A stretch of DNA of 64,000 nt from Auriscalpium vulgare (taxonomy: Eukaryota > Basidiomycota > Agaricomycetes > Russulales > Auriscalpiaceae). The number at the start of each line of letters is the position of its first letter. Position 1 is the stretch's first letter. The DNA is taken from positions 62,001 through 126,000 of the forward strand of contig JAHBBC010000034.1 in assembly GCA_019915015.1 (NCBI GenBank). Reading direction: 5' to 3'. Both the position numbers and the translations under genes were made by a program. The notes beneath the pieces were generated by a model that was not told where the DNA came from, did no database searches, and saw only the letters and a list, made by a program, of their open reading frames with translations. This document shows positions 24,961-36,865 of the stretch, piece by piece.

Positions 24961-25354
24961 GATCGCACAGTGTTAAATGCCACAAGGAATGGTTTTTGTT
25001 CGTGTTCTAGAATGCAATGTGTGCGTATGATGTGATGTACCGTTGGGTGGGAGATTTCTTCAGTCGTGACTTGAATCATGAGCAAAGAGTACAGTCTGAG
25101 TAGGACTGCCGGTCTAGTTTTCATGAACTTACCCGCTGCACGGGTTGCCCATCCGTTGCACCTCGGGGAACACGAGGATCACGGTACACGTCAGAGGATA
25201 CCAAACACTTTGCGAATTCAAGGAACGGAAAATAACACGATATAGATACATGTGGTTCATCTAGCATATACAAGTAAGCGTCAAGAATCATGTACAGTGC
25301 GCACAAGGTAATAAGCAAGAAATTCGGATCCAGAGGCACGGGCAGGGGCTATGT
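24961..25354. other. Tail-to-tail spacer
   Basis: This interval lies between the 3' end of the aldo-keto reductase and the 3' end of the next, convergent gene. It is relatively AT-rich and holds no recognisable coding sequence, consistent with two 3' untranslated regions. Confidence 0.5.
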
Positions 25355-26135
25355 TCAATCGAGGAGATCGAACTTCAAATCGTTTTCGAGCTGTTCGACA
25401 GTTTTCACGCGCCGCATAGTGACGCTGCGCATGCCCGCAAAGAGGGCCTGTACACGCCAAAGCAGCCGCGTCAGCATCCTGTGCCTGAGAGGAGAACTCG
25501 GCGTACAATGAGATTTTTGGAGAGCACCTTCATGCGCCTGCGCGCGCCGCGCCCATTCGATTCCCTAGACGCCACCGTCGTCGAGGTGTCCGCGGTCGAC
25601 GCATCGGGCATCGTTTGCATGTCGCCCCAGTCCTCGATGACAATTTTTGGCTGGTATCGTCACGTCAGCGTGGATGGAGCAAAGAGTGAAGCGAGTCGTA
25701 CGATGATGAGGGGCGGCTTTGCGGTCTGCTGGCACTTTGGGTTGCGTCTGTCGGCAGCCTGCCAGGACATTAGGCAGCAGAATGACCGGAGAACAGGGAA
25801 TTGCTTACTGCTATAGCGGGCGGCGTGAAAGCAGATGACGGCACCGGTGAACGCACTGCGGGGTGTTGGGGCACGGTGGGGCGAGCGCAGCGGTAATCCA
25901 CGGTCCTCTGAGGAGAACGTCAGAGACAAATTGTATGAGAGACGGTGCCAAGTACCATGTGAGGCTCAGATTTTTCGCGTCTGACGTGAGGATGTTGCTG
26001 AACCACTGGCTGTCTCGACGTGTTCTCCAGCGGCGTGCGATAACGGAGTGGCAGAGGCTTGACGGTGTCCGGATCTTCGCTGGCAGCGAGAACCCAATCG
26101 ATGGAGGGGTAGGGAGGAGAGATGCGCGCTTGCAT
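25355..26135 (-). CDS. Small conserved-looking protein of unknown function
   Basis: I do not recognise the family. A consistent four-exon model starts at an ATG at 26,135 (MQARISPPYPSIDWVLAASE). It continues to KSEPHM, joins after GTACTT...CAG to RTVDYRCARPTVPQ and SSAFTPPAIA, then PKIVIEDWGDMQTMPDASTA and RRRMKVLSKNLI. It then joins to ALFAGMRSVTMRRVKTVEQL and ends ENDLKFDLLD at a TGA (25,357-25,355). The length is roughly 180-190 aa. The middle is Ser/Pro/Thr-rich and probably disordered; the C-terminus is basic then amphipathic and probably helical. A strongly pyrimidine-rich tract (on the coding strand) directly precedes the ATG, as in fungal promoters. The frame and splice sites agree, which supports a real gene. 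A duplicate lies at 59,449-58,669. Confidence 0.55.
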
Positions 26136-26144
26136 TGCAAGCGG

Positions 26145-26280
26145 CAGCTGAAAAGAGATAGAGGGAAAGAAAGAGTGTGTGGAAAAGGGCCGTTGAATGG
26201 AGGGATAAGAAAGCGAAGGAAAGCGAGAGAGGAGAGAGAGATGGGAGAAAAGAGCGAGATGAAAAGAGGGTGCAGCCATC
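26145..26280 (-). promoter_or_regulatory. Pyrimidine-rich promoter tract
   Basis: On the minus strand, about 120 bases are nearly all C and T, ending just before the ATG at 26,135. CT-rich tracts at transcription starts are typical of strong fungal promoters. A duplicate lies at about 59,459-59,594. Confidence 0.5.
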
Positions 26281-28816
26281 GGAGGCGGGCTAGTCTATAT
26301 GTCAACGGCAACGCGTGCAAGAACCCCGCGATAATTGACTTTGCGCGGCGCGAGGTAGCCTTTGCACCAGTTTGGGATGGGGCGCGGGCGGGCGCGTACC
26401 TCGTCTGCGCTCGCAGTCGTGCAGTGAATTCAGCCCCTCACGGCGTCGCCCACCGCTCCCTTGGTCTCCTGTGCAGACCTCACGGCTTGAGCAGGAGGGC
26501 AGGGTGACTGAACACGGGGAGATGTTGACCAGAATCGCGCGTCGTCGGAAGAAATTTGGCAAATGCAGCTTTGAACCGTTTTATTGATCTGCCGACTGCA
26601 CCTAGGTGAGCAACTACATCCGAAGATTGCGCCATTAACTCGTGGTTCTCGTATGAGCACAGTGTCGTGGTGCTATCCAGCGTCGGCGACTGGACACGTC
26701 ATATATGAGGAAATTGTTTCCCCCGCCGCTGCGACGCTCAAAAAAATTGCAAGAGCTCGGAAATAAATGCCAGGTCATGTATCCACTGCTGCAGACAGTC
26801 TAGGTCAGTCGACATCGATGTTTTCGAGCACGGACACCATTCAAAAGAGCATCGCGCATCATCTGTCCAACCAGTTGGTTCAGACCGCCGATTACGCCGA
26901 GTACACGATGCTGCACTACGTCCACAGCATTCGACAAATGCCATGGAGGCCCTCATGACCATCAACTTCCAACATACGCTCGACTGTCGCCCGACAAATC
27001 ACCTTGTGACATGTCACAATGTCACGTCACGTGGACAGTGCGGCGCGGGCACAAAGTAAGGCGAGTCGACGCGCATTCTCGCGCGAGTCATGTCGGGCGA
27101 TAGCATGGGAATAATCGCTGATGGTCATGCGCAGCGTCGAGAGGTAGATGGACGTTGTCCTGGACCACGAACACGAAGGAAAAGACGACGCAACACCGAC
27201 AGTCACACGGACCGCGGCGCGAACGGAAAACAACAACAAAGCGGAGCGACCAAGGCGTCCACCAAGAAGGAAACAAGAAGGAAAGAAATTCGAGGGAATC
27301 GAAAAGTCTGCTCACCAGATATGACGGCCGTCTCTGGCCAGCCGGGGATGCAGTAAACAAGCGGCTGCTGGCTTATCCGCAAATCACCAGCGTAGCGGGT
27401 TGGCTTGCACGAGCGACGATAATTCGGTGACTGCACGAAGACCTGGCTAAGACACGAGTTGTGTTTTGCCTCCGCCAGCACTGGCGATGGCTGGTGACCG
27501 ATACTTCGCGACTAGGCGACCATGCACCTCTGCTTCCGATGGCTGACAATGCAGCAGGCGGGCAGCGTGTGGATGGCTGGCAGCGCGCGGCAAGCACTGG
27601 TGACGACGGCTTGTTTGCTGGACGGGTTGCGTAGATGGCTGGCCGTGCGGCTGGCCAGATATACAAGAATGTCTGGCGGTGTGCGCAGGAGAGGGCTCAG
27701 AACAGCGAAGAACAGTAAACTCGAGCTGCTCACCAAATCGCCCCTTTTCTAATTCCCTCTGTCGTCGGTCAGGGCTGACGATTGATCATCCGGGGGTCTT
27801 CGTGTCGACTTGACCTTGGGGGCAGGGTTGACGAGAGAACCGTCGCCGATCTTCAGACATTGCAGAGAAAGTGGTAAGAAAATCCAGTTGCGCATGAAGC
27901 GAGGGGTCGACTGGCAGCGATATTGATGGCTTCGTGTCGTTCCCAGGACGGTGACCGGAATAAATGTTCCAGGAAATGGGGGAACAGCAGACAAAGGGAA
28001 AGCCTTGGCGGTTGGTCACGCGTCGGCCGAGCCTCGTTGCCGACCTTGCGCGGACGACAGTCTCAGCGTCGCTTTCAGTCATTGCAACCGCTGCCTCTGC
28101 TTCATTCACTGAAAATGCGGAGGCTTCATTTCCCAACCATTTTTCCTGATTTTCTCCTGCCCTGAACACTCGCATCGGTTCAAGCGTCCAGCAAACCTGC
28201 CCAAAATCAGTGCACAACATATCCCAGCCATACGCTGGCTCCTGCGGCCGCCGACTCGCCCAGCTGGAACGCCTTGCCCTCCGAACAGCCCTGCCTGTCG
28301 TCGCCGATTCCAAGCTCCACCCCACGGTTGCATAGCGGCTGGATTATGCTTCCTGAAGGACCCTCGATCCTCCCAACCAAGTGGCCGAGAATGAACAACT
28401 TGATAGGAGACTTGGTGCGTTATTTGACGCCACGCGTGAGCCTTCCTCGTTGGCCCGACGCCCGTTTGCATCGCAGGTTTTTCTAATGCCGTGGACCTAT
28501 CCTAGACATGGGCGGACTCGGAGCGACGGTGAGAACTGCGGGATCAAGGTGCGTACGACTGGTACTGTATGGATCGTTCGCGTACGCTGAGACATGGATT
28601 CTACGCAGGACGATCAGGAGTTCAGAGCCCAGCAGTACAGCAGTACTCTCCGGCTCCTTCGTCATCACTAATCGAGAACAGCCGCGCCTTCCCGGTGCCC
28701 TGGAGTCCGTGCAGGAAATCACTGAGCATTTGCAGTTACATACTCAGCATTACTTCACTGTGCATATCGGGTCAACATATATGTTATCAAAGTATATACT
28801 GTCTAGAAAAATACGG
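26281..28816. other. Gene-poor interval
   Basis: I see no gene I can support. The longest open frame (28,325-27,786, minus, 179 codons) has no known motif and overlaps frames of similar length, so I leave it out. Notable items are a 16-bp palindrome at 27,004-27,019, GC-rich tracts with repeated GGCTGGC at 27,540-27,660, and, from about 28,430, DNA shared with the 3' flank of the FunK1 gene ending at 32,787. Confidence 0.4.
27004..27035. promoter_or_regulatory. Perfect palindrome next to CACGTG element
   Basis: TTGTGACATGTCACAA is a perfect 16-bp palindrome. It is followed directly by TGTCACGTCACGTGG, which contains an E-box/G-box CACGTG and a CACGTCA element. This is a candidate binding-site cluster for dimeric transcription factors. 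No gene start is recognised nearby. A duplicate lies at 60,318-60,349. Confidence 0.35.
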
Positions 28817-29742
28817 TCACTGCCACTTGAAGTTTGGGGCATTCTTCTTCCCAAGCTCGCTGAACAAACCGTAGATGTATTCTTCTTCTGTCATCCTAGA
28901 TGACGCCCGGTCAGTTGACAATCGGATACTAAATCGCTAGGAAACATACCCTTCCGGCTTGGCTTTCGCGGGCGGCTGTGCCTCGACCAAATTAAAGACG
29001 TCAATAACGCGGTGGCGTTGATGGTCGCGGTCTTTCACAAGATGAAGAAGCCTATAGGTCAGTGGCCACTGCTCGGTACAACCCTCAGGAGGGTCCTGGT
29101 TCAAATCGGCGAGGGGATCGCTGAGGAATGTCCACTTTTCTTTGCGGCACTGAATATAGTCCCCAGTGATCCACGCGCGGGCTTCCCCCCCCTTGACCTT
29201 CTCGCCGTTCTGGTAGGTGATGACGACATAGGCGAGAATCCAGATGAAAGATTCGAGGTCGTGCCAGTAGGTCCTCGTGATCTTCCCCTGCCAATATTTA
29301 TCGGAGAGGAGCTCGAGGGGCATGAAGAATATGGTGCCCGTGCGCTCTAGGTGCGCGTGGTCATCGTCTTTTCCTTTAACGTTGGCCAGGTCCCAGTCGT
29401 TGAGAATGCCGTGAACGACGCCACCCTCCTCGCAGTACTTGAGATTGAACAGGCCGGGATCTCTGTGACGAACGCCCCCTTTCCACAAGCCATAATGACC
29501 TAGGTATGTGTAAGCGTGACTCAGGACAAAATCAAGCGCGACGTACCCTTCACACAGTCGTGCCAGGCCGCCAGGAATTCGTCGCCGTTCAGCTTAGAGA
29601 TCAGTTTCGTCCGCTTGACGGCGATGATGCGATATGCGCGGGGAGTGACGTTCGGGAGAGGACGGAGGACATCATAGGTGTTGCCCGTCTCCGAGCCGAT
29701 GGCGCAATGGAGCGGCTGCGACGTGAGGATGCGAAAAGGCAT
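28817..29742 (-). CDS. FunK1-type protein kinase, C-lobe-only copy
   Basis: It begins at an ATG at 29,742 with MPFRILTSQPLHCAIGSETG, the same short N-terminus type as the other C-lobe copies. It then has TYDVLRPLPNV and NGDEFLAAWHDCVK, with the conserved intron before HYGLWKGG. The catalytic loop is HRDPGLFNLKY, with HRD and the +5 Asn present. It has LNDWDLANVKG, FFMPLELLSDKYW and YWHDLESFIWILAYVVITYQ. A stop appears at 28,937 in the unspliced frame, but removing an intron with GTATGT donor and CTAG acceptor restores KPEGMTEEEYIYGLFSELG, ending APNFKWQ and TGA at 28,819-28,817. This matches the YGKFNDIGKEWAPN end of the full-length paralogue. It has no N-lobe. The part after YWQGKITRTYWHDLE is closest to the gene at 35,438-32,787. 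A duplicate lies at 63,056-62,131. Confidence 0.75.
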
Positions 29743-32700
29743 GTGCCGAAGACGTGCAATGGCGATGTCGGTGACGGCGTGCGCGAGCAGTCAGAGCTCT
29801 GGGCAGGCGAGTGGCGCAGCGTAGTAGGTTTCTGTCGGGCGACTGCGCGAGTTAGTATGCGAGCAGCACGTCTAATGTACGACGCACCCAGGGGCAGTTT
29901 GAAGAGAGCGCCGAGGAGCGGATGATGGTGATGGTGCACGAGGTTTCAAGCTGGCAGCCTCGCGATGTGCGCGTAGCAGCACGGCTTCGACAGCAGAGTG
30001 AGTTATCCGACTAGCCGTAATACTAACAGCAACATACCTTCACGGGATCCCCATGGAGGGGCGCCAACCCACTATCGCCTGCTCGGTGGTCTGCTCGTCG
30101 AGGCATCAGGTCCGGCTTTGAGGGGGTTGAGACGAGATAATTGTGCCAGTTAGATGTTGAAGAAAGCATCGAGGAAGCAGGGTCGAGATGCCCAAGAGCC
30201 AATCTAGCCACGAGCCAGCAGCGATGGAAGCATGCGCGAGGAGATCTGCGTTGACTCTGAGAGAACGTGCGAGGGCGATGTATGCGTGTAGCCGTGGGTT
30301 CGTGGGCGCAGGTGGTGTGCGCAGGGGCGTGGTGTGGTGCCGGGTCGTTGGGTAGGGTTGAGAGCTGTCGGGCGAGAAGTTGAGCGTGGGCGACGTGGGC
30401 GATGAGGAAAGCAATATGAACGCGACAAACAGCAGTGTACTGACCAGGTGTGTACAGGGCTCCGGTGATGTCCGTTGTCGACAAGTGCCCCTGCCACGAT
30501 GTATGCGCGCGTCAGGGTTGGGCGCCGGGCGCGAATGGGCGACGACTCGAGGACGCGCCTCGTGCCGTGCACGTGGAAAGCGATCGTGCGTTGAGTGCAG
30601 ACCCCAGGGAATAATACTGGCCATGGAAGATGAGGATGCGCGTGAGTGTAGCTCCCTGCACGGTAAGGTGACGGTCATCTGTGCTCGAAGGTTGAACGTC
30701 GGCTGCTGCAGGTTCGTATCTCTGGAGCACTCACATAGTGCCCATCGTTACGATCGTAGAGTCGTCAAGTATCGAATATTCAGCCTTTGATGCACGCCCA
30801 GATGTGTTTCGCGAGGTTGATAAGATCATCTCGCGGTGTGCGCGTGGCAGCACGGTTTCGACAGCGATGGCTCGGACACGCGTGTGCTATGCTATGTCTG
30901 AGTTGACGGTATCCCAGTAGCCCGTAATACCAACAGGCGCAACATACCTTCACGGAATCTCCATGGAGGGGCGCTAACTCAGCATTGCTTGCTCGGCGCT
31001 CTTGTCAAGGCATCAGGTCCGACTTGCGATGTCTGAGACGAGAGAGTTGTGCCAATTCACGGTAAAAGAGATGTTGAAGAGAGTCTCGAGGAAGCAGGCG
31101 ACACGGTTGAGATACGCGATAGCCAATATGTGGCCACGAGCTGGCGGCGACTCTGCAAGGATGCGCGAGGACAGAGTCTGCTTTGAGAACGTGGGGCGAC
31201 ATGCATGACATTGTGCGTGCGAGGGAACCGCATCGGTGAGAGTTGGAGTCGCGTCTCCGCCCAAGTCGAGTCGGATCGGAGTTGGGCCAATGCCGCTTTC
31301 TTCGATCTTGTTGCACTCACAGATCGCTCGTCGCTGCGACAGACCGCCACCGATTGCCTCCTCCACCCATCTGGCAGCTACATGGCGCAGTGTCCTGTGC
31401 TGAGGCCCGCAGGCAGGCTGTTGACCTTCGGGGGGCTATGGCGCGGTCGAACCTGGTCCGACGGTGCGCATGATTGCGCTCTGGCATCTCTCATCTACTC
31501 GCTGACATGCCGTGGACCTCACGCACACGAGCATCACGCCGTACGCGCGAGCCTTCCTCGTTGGCCCGACGCCCGCAGGTATTTCTTAACGGTCTGCTTG
31601 CCGTAGGCCAGCTGAACCGCCCACCACGCTAAACCGCATCGCTCGCGCCACGCTGCGCCCGCACCCGCACCGTCCGAAAAGCCACACAAGCCTGCGAGCA
31701 AAAAGCCACGTTCATTTGCTACGCTACACCGTGACGGACCGTGCCTCCGCCGTGCCTCCCTGCGATTCCAGTACGCGCGCCCTATTCCGTCTCGCCCGCC
31801 CCGTCACGACTGATTCGCAACGCAGACCTTCGGTCCCAATCCCGCGCTCCCTCGCAGGTCCAGGACGGCCGTGCTTCAAGACGGAGCATTGTGGTGGCCT
31901 GCGAGGCCTCAGGCTGCGACCGGTCCGTGTTCTGCTTCTCTCAACTCTGCCTTGGCTCACCCTCTTCTCGCCAGCGCCGCGACTTGAACTGCCACATGAC
32001 ACAACAGTCCTGCCACCCGTCCGCTTCCGCTGTGCCGCGGCGGCCTTCAAGAACCAGTCCACGTCACGGTGCGGACGCCCGCACGTACGGCAGCTGGCGG
32101 CGCAGTCTATGGTTAGACGATGTCGAGGGACCGCGAGGCAGCGCCGGTGCGCGCTGGCAGGCGCAACGCACTGTCGGCGGGGTGGTTGGGCAGAGAGTGG
32201 CCGAGGAGAGTGCGCGGGGATATTCCACTGGCATGCGCATACGAGCCCGCGCCTCTCCTTCATTTCAATTACATACCTTCGACTGATGGACCTAGCCTAG
32301 ATATGCGCGGAACAACGGCGATTTTAGACTGCAAATTGAACTCCATGATCAAGGTGCGTATGTATGTACAATTGGTATGGATCGTTCGCGTTTGCTGAGG
32401 CGTGGATTCTGCGCAGCACAATTTAAGCCAAGCAGTACTGTGCGGCTCGCTGAAGGTTCGTGTTCGCTAATCGAGCATAGAGAACTTGAACATCCGCGTC
32501 TGCTCGCTGGTGCCCCGCACGCTCTCTACGTCGTTAATCGACTAATGCAATTCATGCAATTACTCAGCACTATTTCTCCGGGCATATCAAAGCGGTCTCT
32601 ACGTCCTTCATCGAGAAAATCAATGCACTGCGTGTAAGAAATTACTGAGGATCTTCAATTACTCGGCACTATCGAACCGTGCATATTCTAGGTTCGGATC

Positions 32701-32786
32701 AACCCCCGCGAACGCCAGGGGTATGAGACTGTGCATATTCGGCTACATACACGCTATCAAAGTACATACTGTCTAGATAAATACGG
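29743..32786. other. FunK1 flanks and decayed modules, no supported gene
   Basis: Positions 30,020-30,720 repeat the 5' flank of FunK1 modules (same DNA as about 21,770-21,990) but with no kinase attached. Positions 31,000-31,200 resemble 22,090-22,200. An interspersed repeat copy lies at 31,306-31,520. A GC-rich stretch with several long overlapping frames (31,700-32,300) shows no domain. Positions 32,270-32,780 are the 3' flank of the next FunK1 gene and match 28,490-28,810. The copy of this interval starting at 63,057 runs to the window end. Confidence 0.5.
31306..31520 (+). repeat. Interspersed repeat family, copy 4
   Basis: The best-preserved copy: GCACTCACAGATCGCTCGTC, CCCATCTGGCAGC, GCAGGCAGGCTGTTGA, GGTCCGACGGTGCG and CTCATCTACTCGCTGACATG in order. 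Confidence 0.6.
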
Positions 32787-35438
32787 TCACTTCCACCTGT
32801 TTGGGGCCCACTCCTTCCCGATGTCGTTGAATTTACCATACAACTCAACTTCCTCTTTCTGTACCTGTGCCTCAAACACATCTTTGTCATCCAAGCCCTC
32901 AACTTCCGTTTCTACAGCCGGCTGTTCCTGTGCCGCAAACAATTTTTTGACCGGAAGGTTGCGTTGAACTTCGCGCGCTTTCACAAAATGAAGAAGCCAA
33001 TATGTCAGTGGCCACTGCTCGGTCCAACCCTCAGGAGGGTCCTGGTTCCAATCGGCGAGGGGATCGCTGAGGAATGTCCACTTCTTTTCACGGCACTGAA
33101 TATAGTCCCCAGTGATCCACGCGTCGGCTTGCCCCCCCTTGACCTTCTCGCCGTTCTGGTAGGTGATGACGACATAGGCGAGAATCCAGATGAAAGATTC
33201 GAGGTCGTGCCAGTAGGTCCTCGTGATCTTCCCCTGCCAATATTTATCGGAGAGGAGCTCGAGGGGCATGAAGGGTATGGTGCCCGTGCGCTCTAGGTGC
33301 GCGTGGCCATCGTCTTGTCCTTTGACGTTGGCCAGGTCCCAGTCGTTGAGAACACCATAAACTTCGTCGTCCTTCTTGTAGTACATGAGGTTGGACAGGC
33401 TGGGATCTCTGTGTTGGATGCCCTCTCTCCACAAACGATAGTGACCTAGGTACCTGTCAGCGTGAATCAGAAATCATTCCAAGCGCGACGTACACTTCAC
33501 GCAGTCAAGCCATGCTTTGACGAAGTCTTCGCCGGTCAGCTCACTGATCGGTTTCAGCCGCTTGAAGACGATGACGCGAAGCGTACGGTGAGCCTCGTCG
33601 TTGGCCTCGGACATCTTGAGAAACTTGCGGATATTGCCCGGAGTCACCTCCTTAAAATCCGTGTGTGTGATGATCTCTGGAAGGTGGCCCTTCACGTCCA
33701 CGTTTTGGCCGACGTCCTCCACTGCTTTCTTGAGGATGTCAACCTCGCTGAGGCGGCTTCCATCGGGCCAATAGATCTTGACGGCATACTCATCTCCATA
33801 CGGTTGTTTCTCTTCTTTCGATCCCATCACAACGTGACCACCGCGCCCCTTGATCATAGTCAGATTGTAGATAATTTTGCCTGGGTGAATCCAGATTTTG
33901 GAGCCGCCGAGCTGAAGGCGGAAGGGCAGATGATCCGACTCTTTGATTTGCCTCTGCTTCTCCTCCTGAAGTGTCCGTTTCTTCAGGTGAGAATTCACAG
34001 CATGAGGATTAAGGTCTTCGAGGAGTCCATAGTCGTGTGGTGTCAAGCTGTAGAAGGCGGAGAGAAGAAGAACGAAACGAGGAAAGTCCTGTATGATGTT
34101 TAATCCGTGTGTTTGAATGACGCCTTCTCGGTCATAGACGAAAAGCCATAACAACTGATCTACACGGACATAGTTAGTACTACAGCTGTAGACTGCGCAG
34201 TTGTCCGTACCCTCCATGAGCATAACAATTGCACGGTGAGTGCCAGCACCCCGCTGAGACATCATCTCCAGAGCGTACACGCCGCATTGAATGGCTGGCG
34301 GAAGCTTGTCGGGTTCTCCCGGCGCGGAGACAAAAGTCGCACTGGGAATCCCAGACGCCGGTTGCGAAGACGCTTGATCGCGTGCCTCCTGGGCAGCGGC
34401 TGCTATGATTTAGCAAGCACTCCGATCAACGAGAGAGGTAACTCACATCGAGTAAGCCGCTTCTTCGACGGCGGGTCGCTCCTAGTCTCCTTGGGTTTCC
34501 GTTTCGTCCCCGTCGGTTGGTCCGTTTTCGCCGATGCGGAAGCAGAAGCAGCTACGGACGCCGAAAAAGTGGATGCGGTAACTTCGCCCCATGGATCGAT
34601 ATATTTGGGTTTTTCAGTTGTCACATAGACATCAAGAGGGTCGCTCAAGTGGTTTTTGACTCGCTTGAGTTCGACGGCGACGAGGGTGGCAGTCCAAGGG
34701 AATTTCGACTTCGGTGCTTGCAGGGAATTATCAGCAGCTATTCTCCCCCAAATATCTTGACCTTTGGAGGGTATTCCGGCAGCACGCGCAGCGGCACACA
34801 AGGAGGTGAGGATCAAGTCCGGTTTGCGGTAGACCTTATCAGCGCGCACTCCGCTCCCTAAGCCCTGGCTGTCCAACATAACCCTGGGATCGTTGCAATG
34901 CATGAGGATGTCCACTGGTTTGACACTCGCGGTGCGAATATCCGCGAACACTGCGTTGCACAGGTTGGTCAGAGGCACGTAGCGATCGGCCTCTGTATTG
35001 ATAGGGTTGCAACTGTGCATCGTGTCAAGGGACATCGAAGGCCATACATGCAAAATACCCACAATTCTTTGAGGCACTGTTTAACCTTTTCGGATTTGCA
35101 GATCGGTAAGACCGCCTTCAAGCGTTCCAACAGGATGTCTTTCTTAGGCGCGTCCGACTGACAACCGGTCAGGAAGAACGTGAGAAGCTCGTCGAAGCTG
35201 CATATCTTCTTCGACCTGACGTCGACCTTTACCCACGGTCGGACGTCACGAACGCTGGGATCGTGGTTGTGAGCGTCGAGCATGACCAGAGTCGCAATCG
35301 AACTCACGTGAAGCTATAGGCTCCGCTTTGCGCCTGCGACGCGAGTCCCTTATTTTCCCCGGGCGTGCTGTTATGTGAGCCCGCCGACGGGACAGGAATT
35401 TCTCCGCGACGGGGCGTAGCAGGTTGGTTGCCGGACAT
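32787..35438 (-). CDS. Full-length FunK1-type protein kinase
   Basis: This is the only copy in the window with both the N-terminal region and both kinase lobes. The ATG at 35,438 starts MSGNQPATPRRGEIPVP. Short introns join SGAYSF to TVRDVRPWVKVDVRSKK, and KVKQCLKE to FCNPINTEADRYVPL. A conserved N-terminal block RKPDLILTSL with LVAVELKRVK precedes a basic nuclear-localisation-like stretch (KRKPKETRSDPPSKKR). Then come PPAIQCGVYALEMMS, LLWLFVYDREG and the N-lobe KGRGGHVVMG with EYAVKIYWPDGS (ATP-binding Lys) and SEVDILKKAVE (C-helix Glu). The C-lobe has LDCVK joined to CHYRLWREG, HRDPSLSNLMY, LNDWDLANVKG, IPFMPLELL and YWHDLESFIWIL, ending GKEWAPNRWK. All catalytic residues and joins look intact. 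The length is roughly 780-800 aa, normal for the family. The 10.1-kb duplication breakpoint cuts this gene, so only its first exons are copied (45,541-45,223). Confidence 0.85.
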
Positions 35439-35577
35439 GACTTGATCTATCGCAGGCGTCAGCGTCAGTATCAGCGGCGGGGTAGAGTCAGGCTGCCGCG
35501 CTCACAGAGTAGTATCGAAGATACCTGTGAAGATGTGGAAAGATATTGTGAGGTTTAGAGAGGCATCCAAGGCGCGC

Positions 35578-35584
35578 ATTTATA
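35578..35584 (-). promoter_or_regulatory. TATA box of the full-length FunK1 gene
   Basis: TATAAAT lies on the minus strand about 140 bp before the ATG at 35,438, the expected range for a fungal promoter with a short leader. It is duplicated in front of the truncated copy near 45,681-45,687. Confidence 0.45.
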
Positions 35585-36654
35585 CTGTTGGCGCACCGGT
35601 CTGTCGGGGTCGGTGGCGAGATACAGCCGGCGTTCCGCACACGTTCCCACGTTGCGACTCCGTTGACTCCGAGTCGGAACAACGTTGGGCAGTTGACTAC
35701 AACAACGAACGCTGATTGTATTTTCGAGTTTGAAATTACATTCCCGTACGATAAGTCCCTGGAACACATAGTACTAACGGTTCGGCGGGTACTGTGCACC
35801 CGTCGCCCGCTGAGAGGCACCGTCCGTTGCAGTCGCCACCGCACGACTCGTAGGCAAATCGCCATGTACTATTCGATCTGACTCGACAATTTCAAATCCT
35901 GTGATCCCTGGCCCGATCTATTGTACTGTGATCGAAGTGGCCGCGGTGGCGAGCTTCCTCACTTGTTCCCTTTCTAGCTTCCGACCAGGATGGCAAGGGA
36001 TTCGAACGACATCTGCCGGTACATAAACACGTCGCCATGGCGGAGAAATAAACAATAGCGATCCGGCACAATGCCACCGCATTATTTTCCATGCGAGTCG
36101 ACAGTGGAGTACGTAGATAGTGCGTGACCGCCGCCGCATCATTCCCGCTAACACGCAAGTATTGTGATTAACCGAGACAACGCGAACTTCCTTGGGAAGT
36201 TGAACAAGCCCCACGATCCACAAGGCACGGCAGCGGCGTACACAATCATGTCACGCGTTGATGAGTTCGTCGTTCAGTTTCGAAGATCGTTTGTCTCCGA
36301 GGCTGACCTTGACACAGAAGATAATAGTTCTATTATAGAAGATCGTCTGCAGACGCGAAGCACAAGGGGACTTACGTTTGAAGAAAGACGGAGAGCATCA
36401 AGAACGTCGCCGCCTTCGAAATAGAAAACGGGCAGAGACGGATGTTGTCGCCATGGGCTCAGCCCCACGTAACATCTAGATCACTGTAGAACCGTGCAGC
36501 TATGCTGTGCGTGCATGTGAGTAAGACGTGGGCAAGCAGTGCCAGCAGAGATCCTCGACGGCCGAGCGAGAGTCGGAGCAAGGCTAACTTGCCGCCACCC
36601 AGGCCGGCTGGCGGATGCGGAACCATGCGCCTGATTCGACTCACCCCGCGATCC

Positions 36655-36865
36655 TGCTGGCACTCGCAGATCGCTCGTCGCTCTGAGAGACCCCTGCGAT
36701 CCATTGCTGTCTCCCATCTGGGCACGAAAGAGCTATGTGATGGGCAGTTTTAATAGCACGGTCTTGAGCGTGAGTCCTGGGCGAGGGACTCGAGCGTGAG
36801 TCCTGGGCGAGGTACAAGTGATGACACGGTCGGACGGTGCGCCGGAAGCTCAGGTAACTCTTGTG
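36655..36865 (+). repeat. Interspersed repeat family, copy 5
   Basis: It contains GGCACTCGCAGATCGCTCGT, CCCATCTGGGCACG and GGTCGGACGGTGCGCC. The spacing is enlarged by the direct repeat GAGCGTGAGTCCTGGGCGAG, which occurs twice 27 bp apart. A duplicate lies at about 46,758-46,968. Confidence 0.55.

Noticed and set aside
25811..26320. Long frames on both strands over the small unknown gene
   Set aside because: They are shadows of the pyrimidine-rich promoter and exons; the spliced minus-strand model explains the region better.
27786..28325. 179-codon minus-strand open frame
   Set aside because: No recognisable motif and no supporting splice or promoter structure; likely chance in GC-rich DNA.
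31716..32300. 194-codon plus-strand open frame and its antisense partner
   Set aside because: GC-rich low-complexity composition, no domain, no splice support, open in several frames at once.
35488..35865. 125-codon minus-strand frame upstream of the full-length FunK1 gene
   Set aside because: No motif, overlaps the promoter with its TATA box, and does not join in frame to exon 1.
36006..36054. tRNA-like string on the minus strand (GTTCGAATCC with a possible 7-bp closing stem ATGGCGA/TTGCCAT)
   Set aside because: The total length is only about 49 nt, the T-stem does not pair, and there is no room for both D and anticodon arms.
36248..36424. Possible small gene starting MSRVDEFVV
   Set aside because: Only about 58 codons, no family, no promoter or intron evidence.
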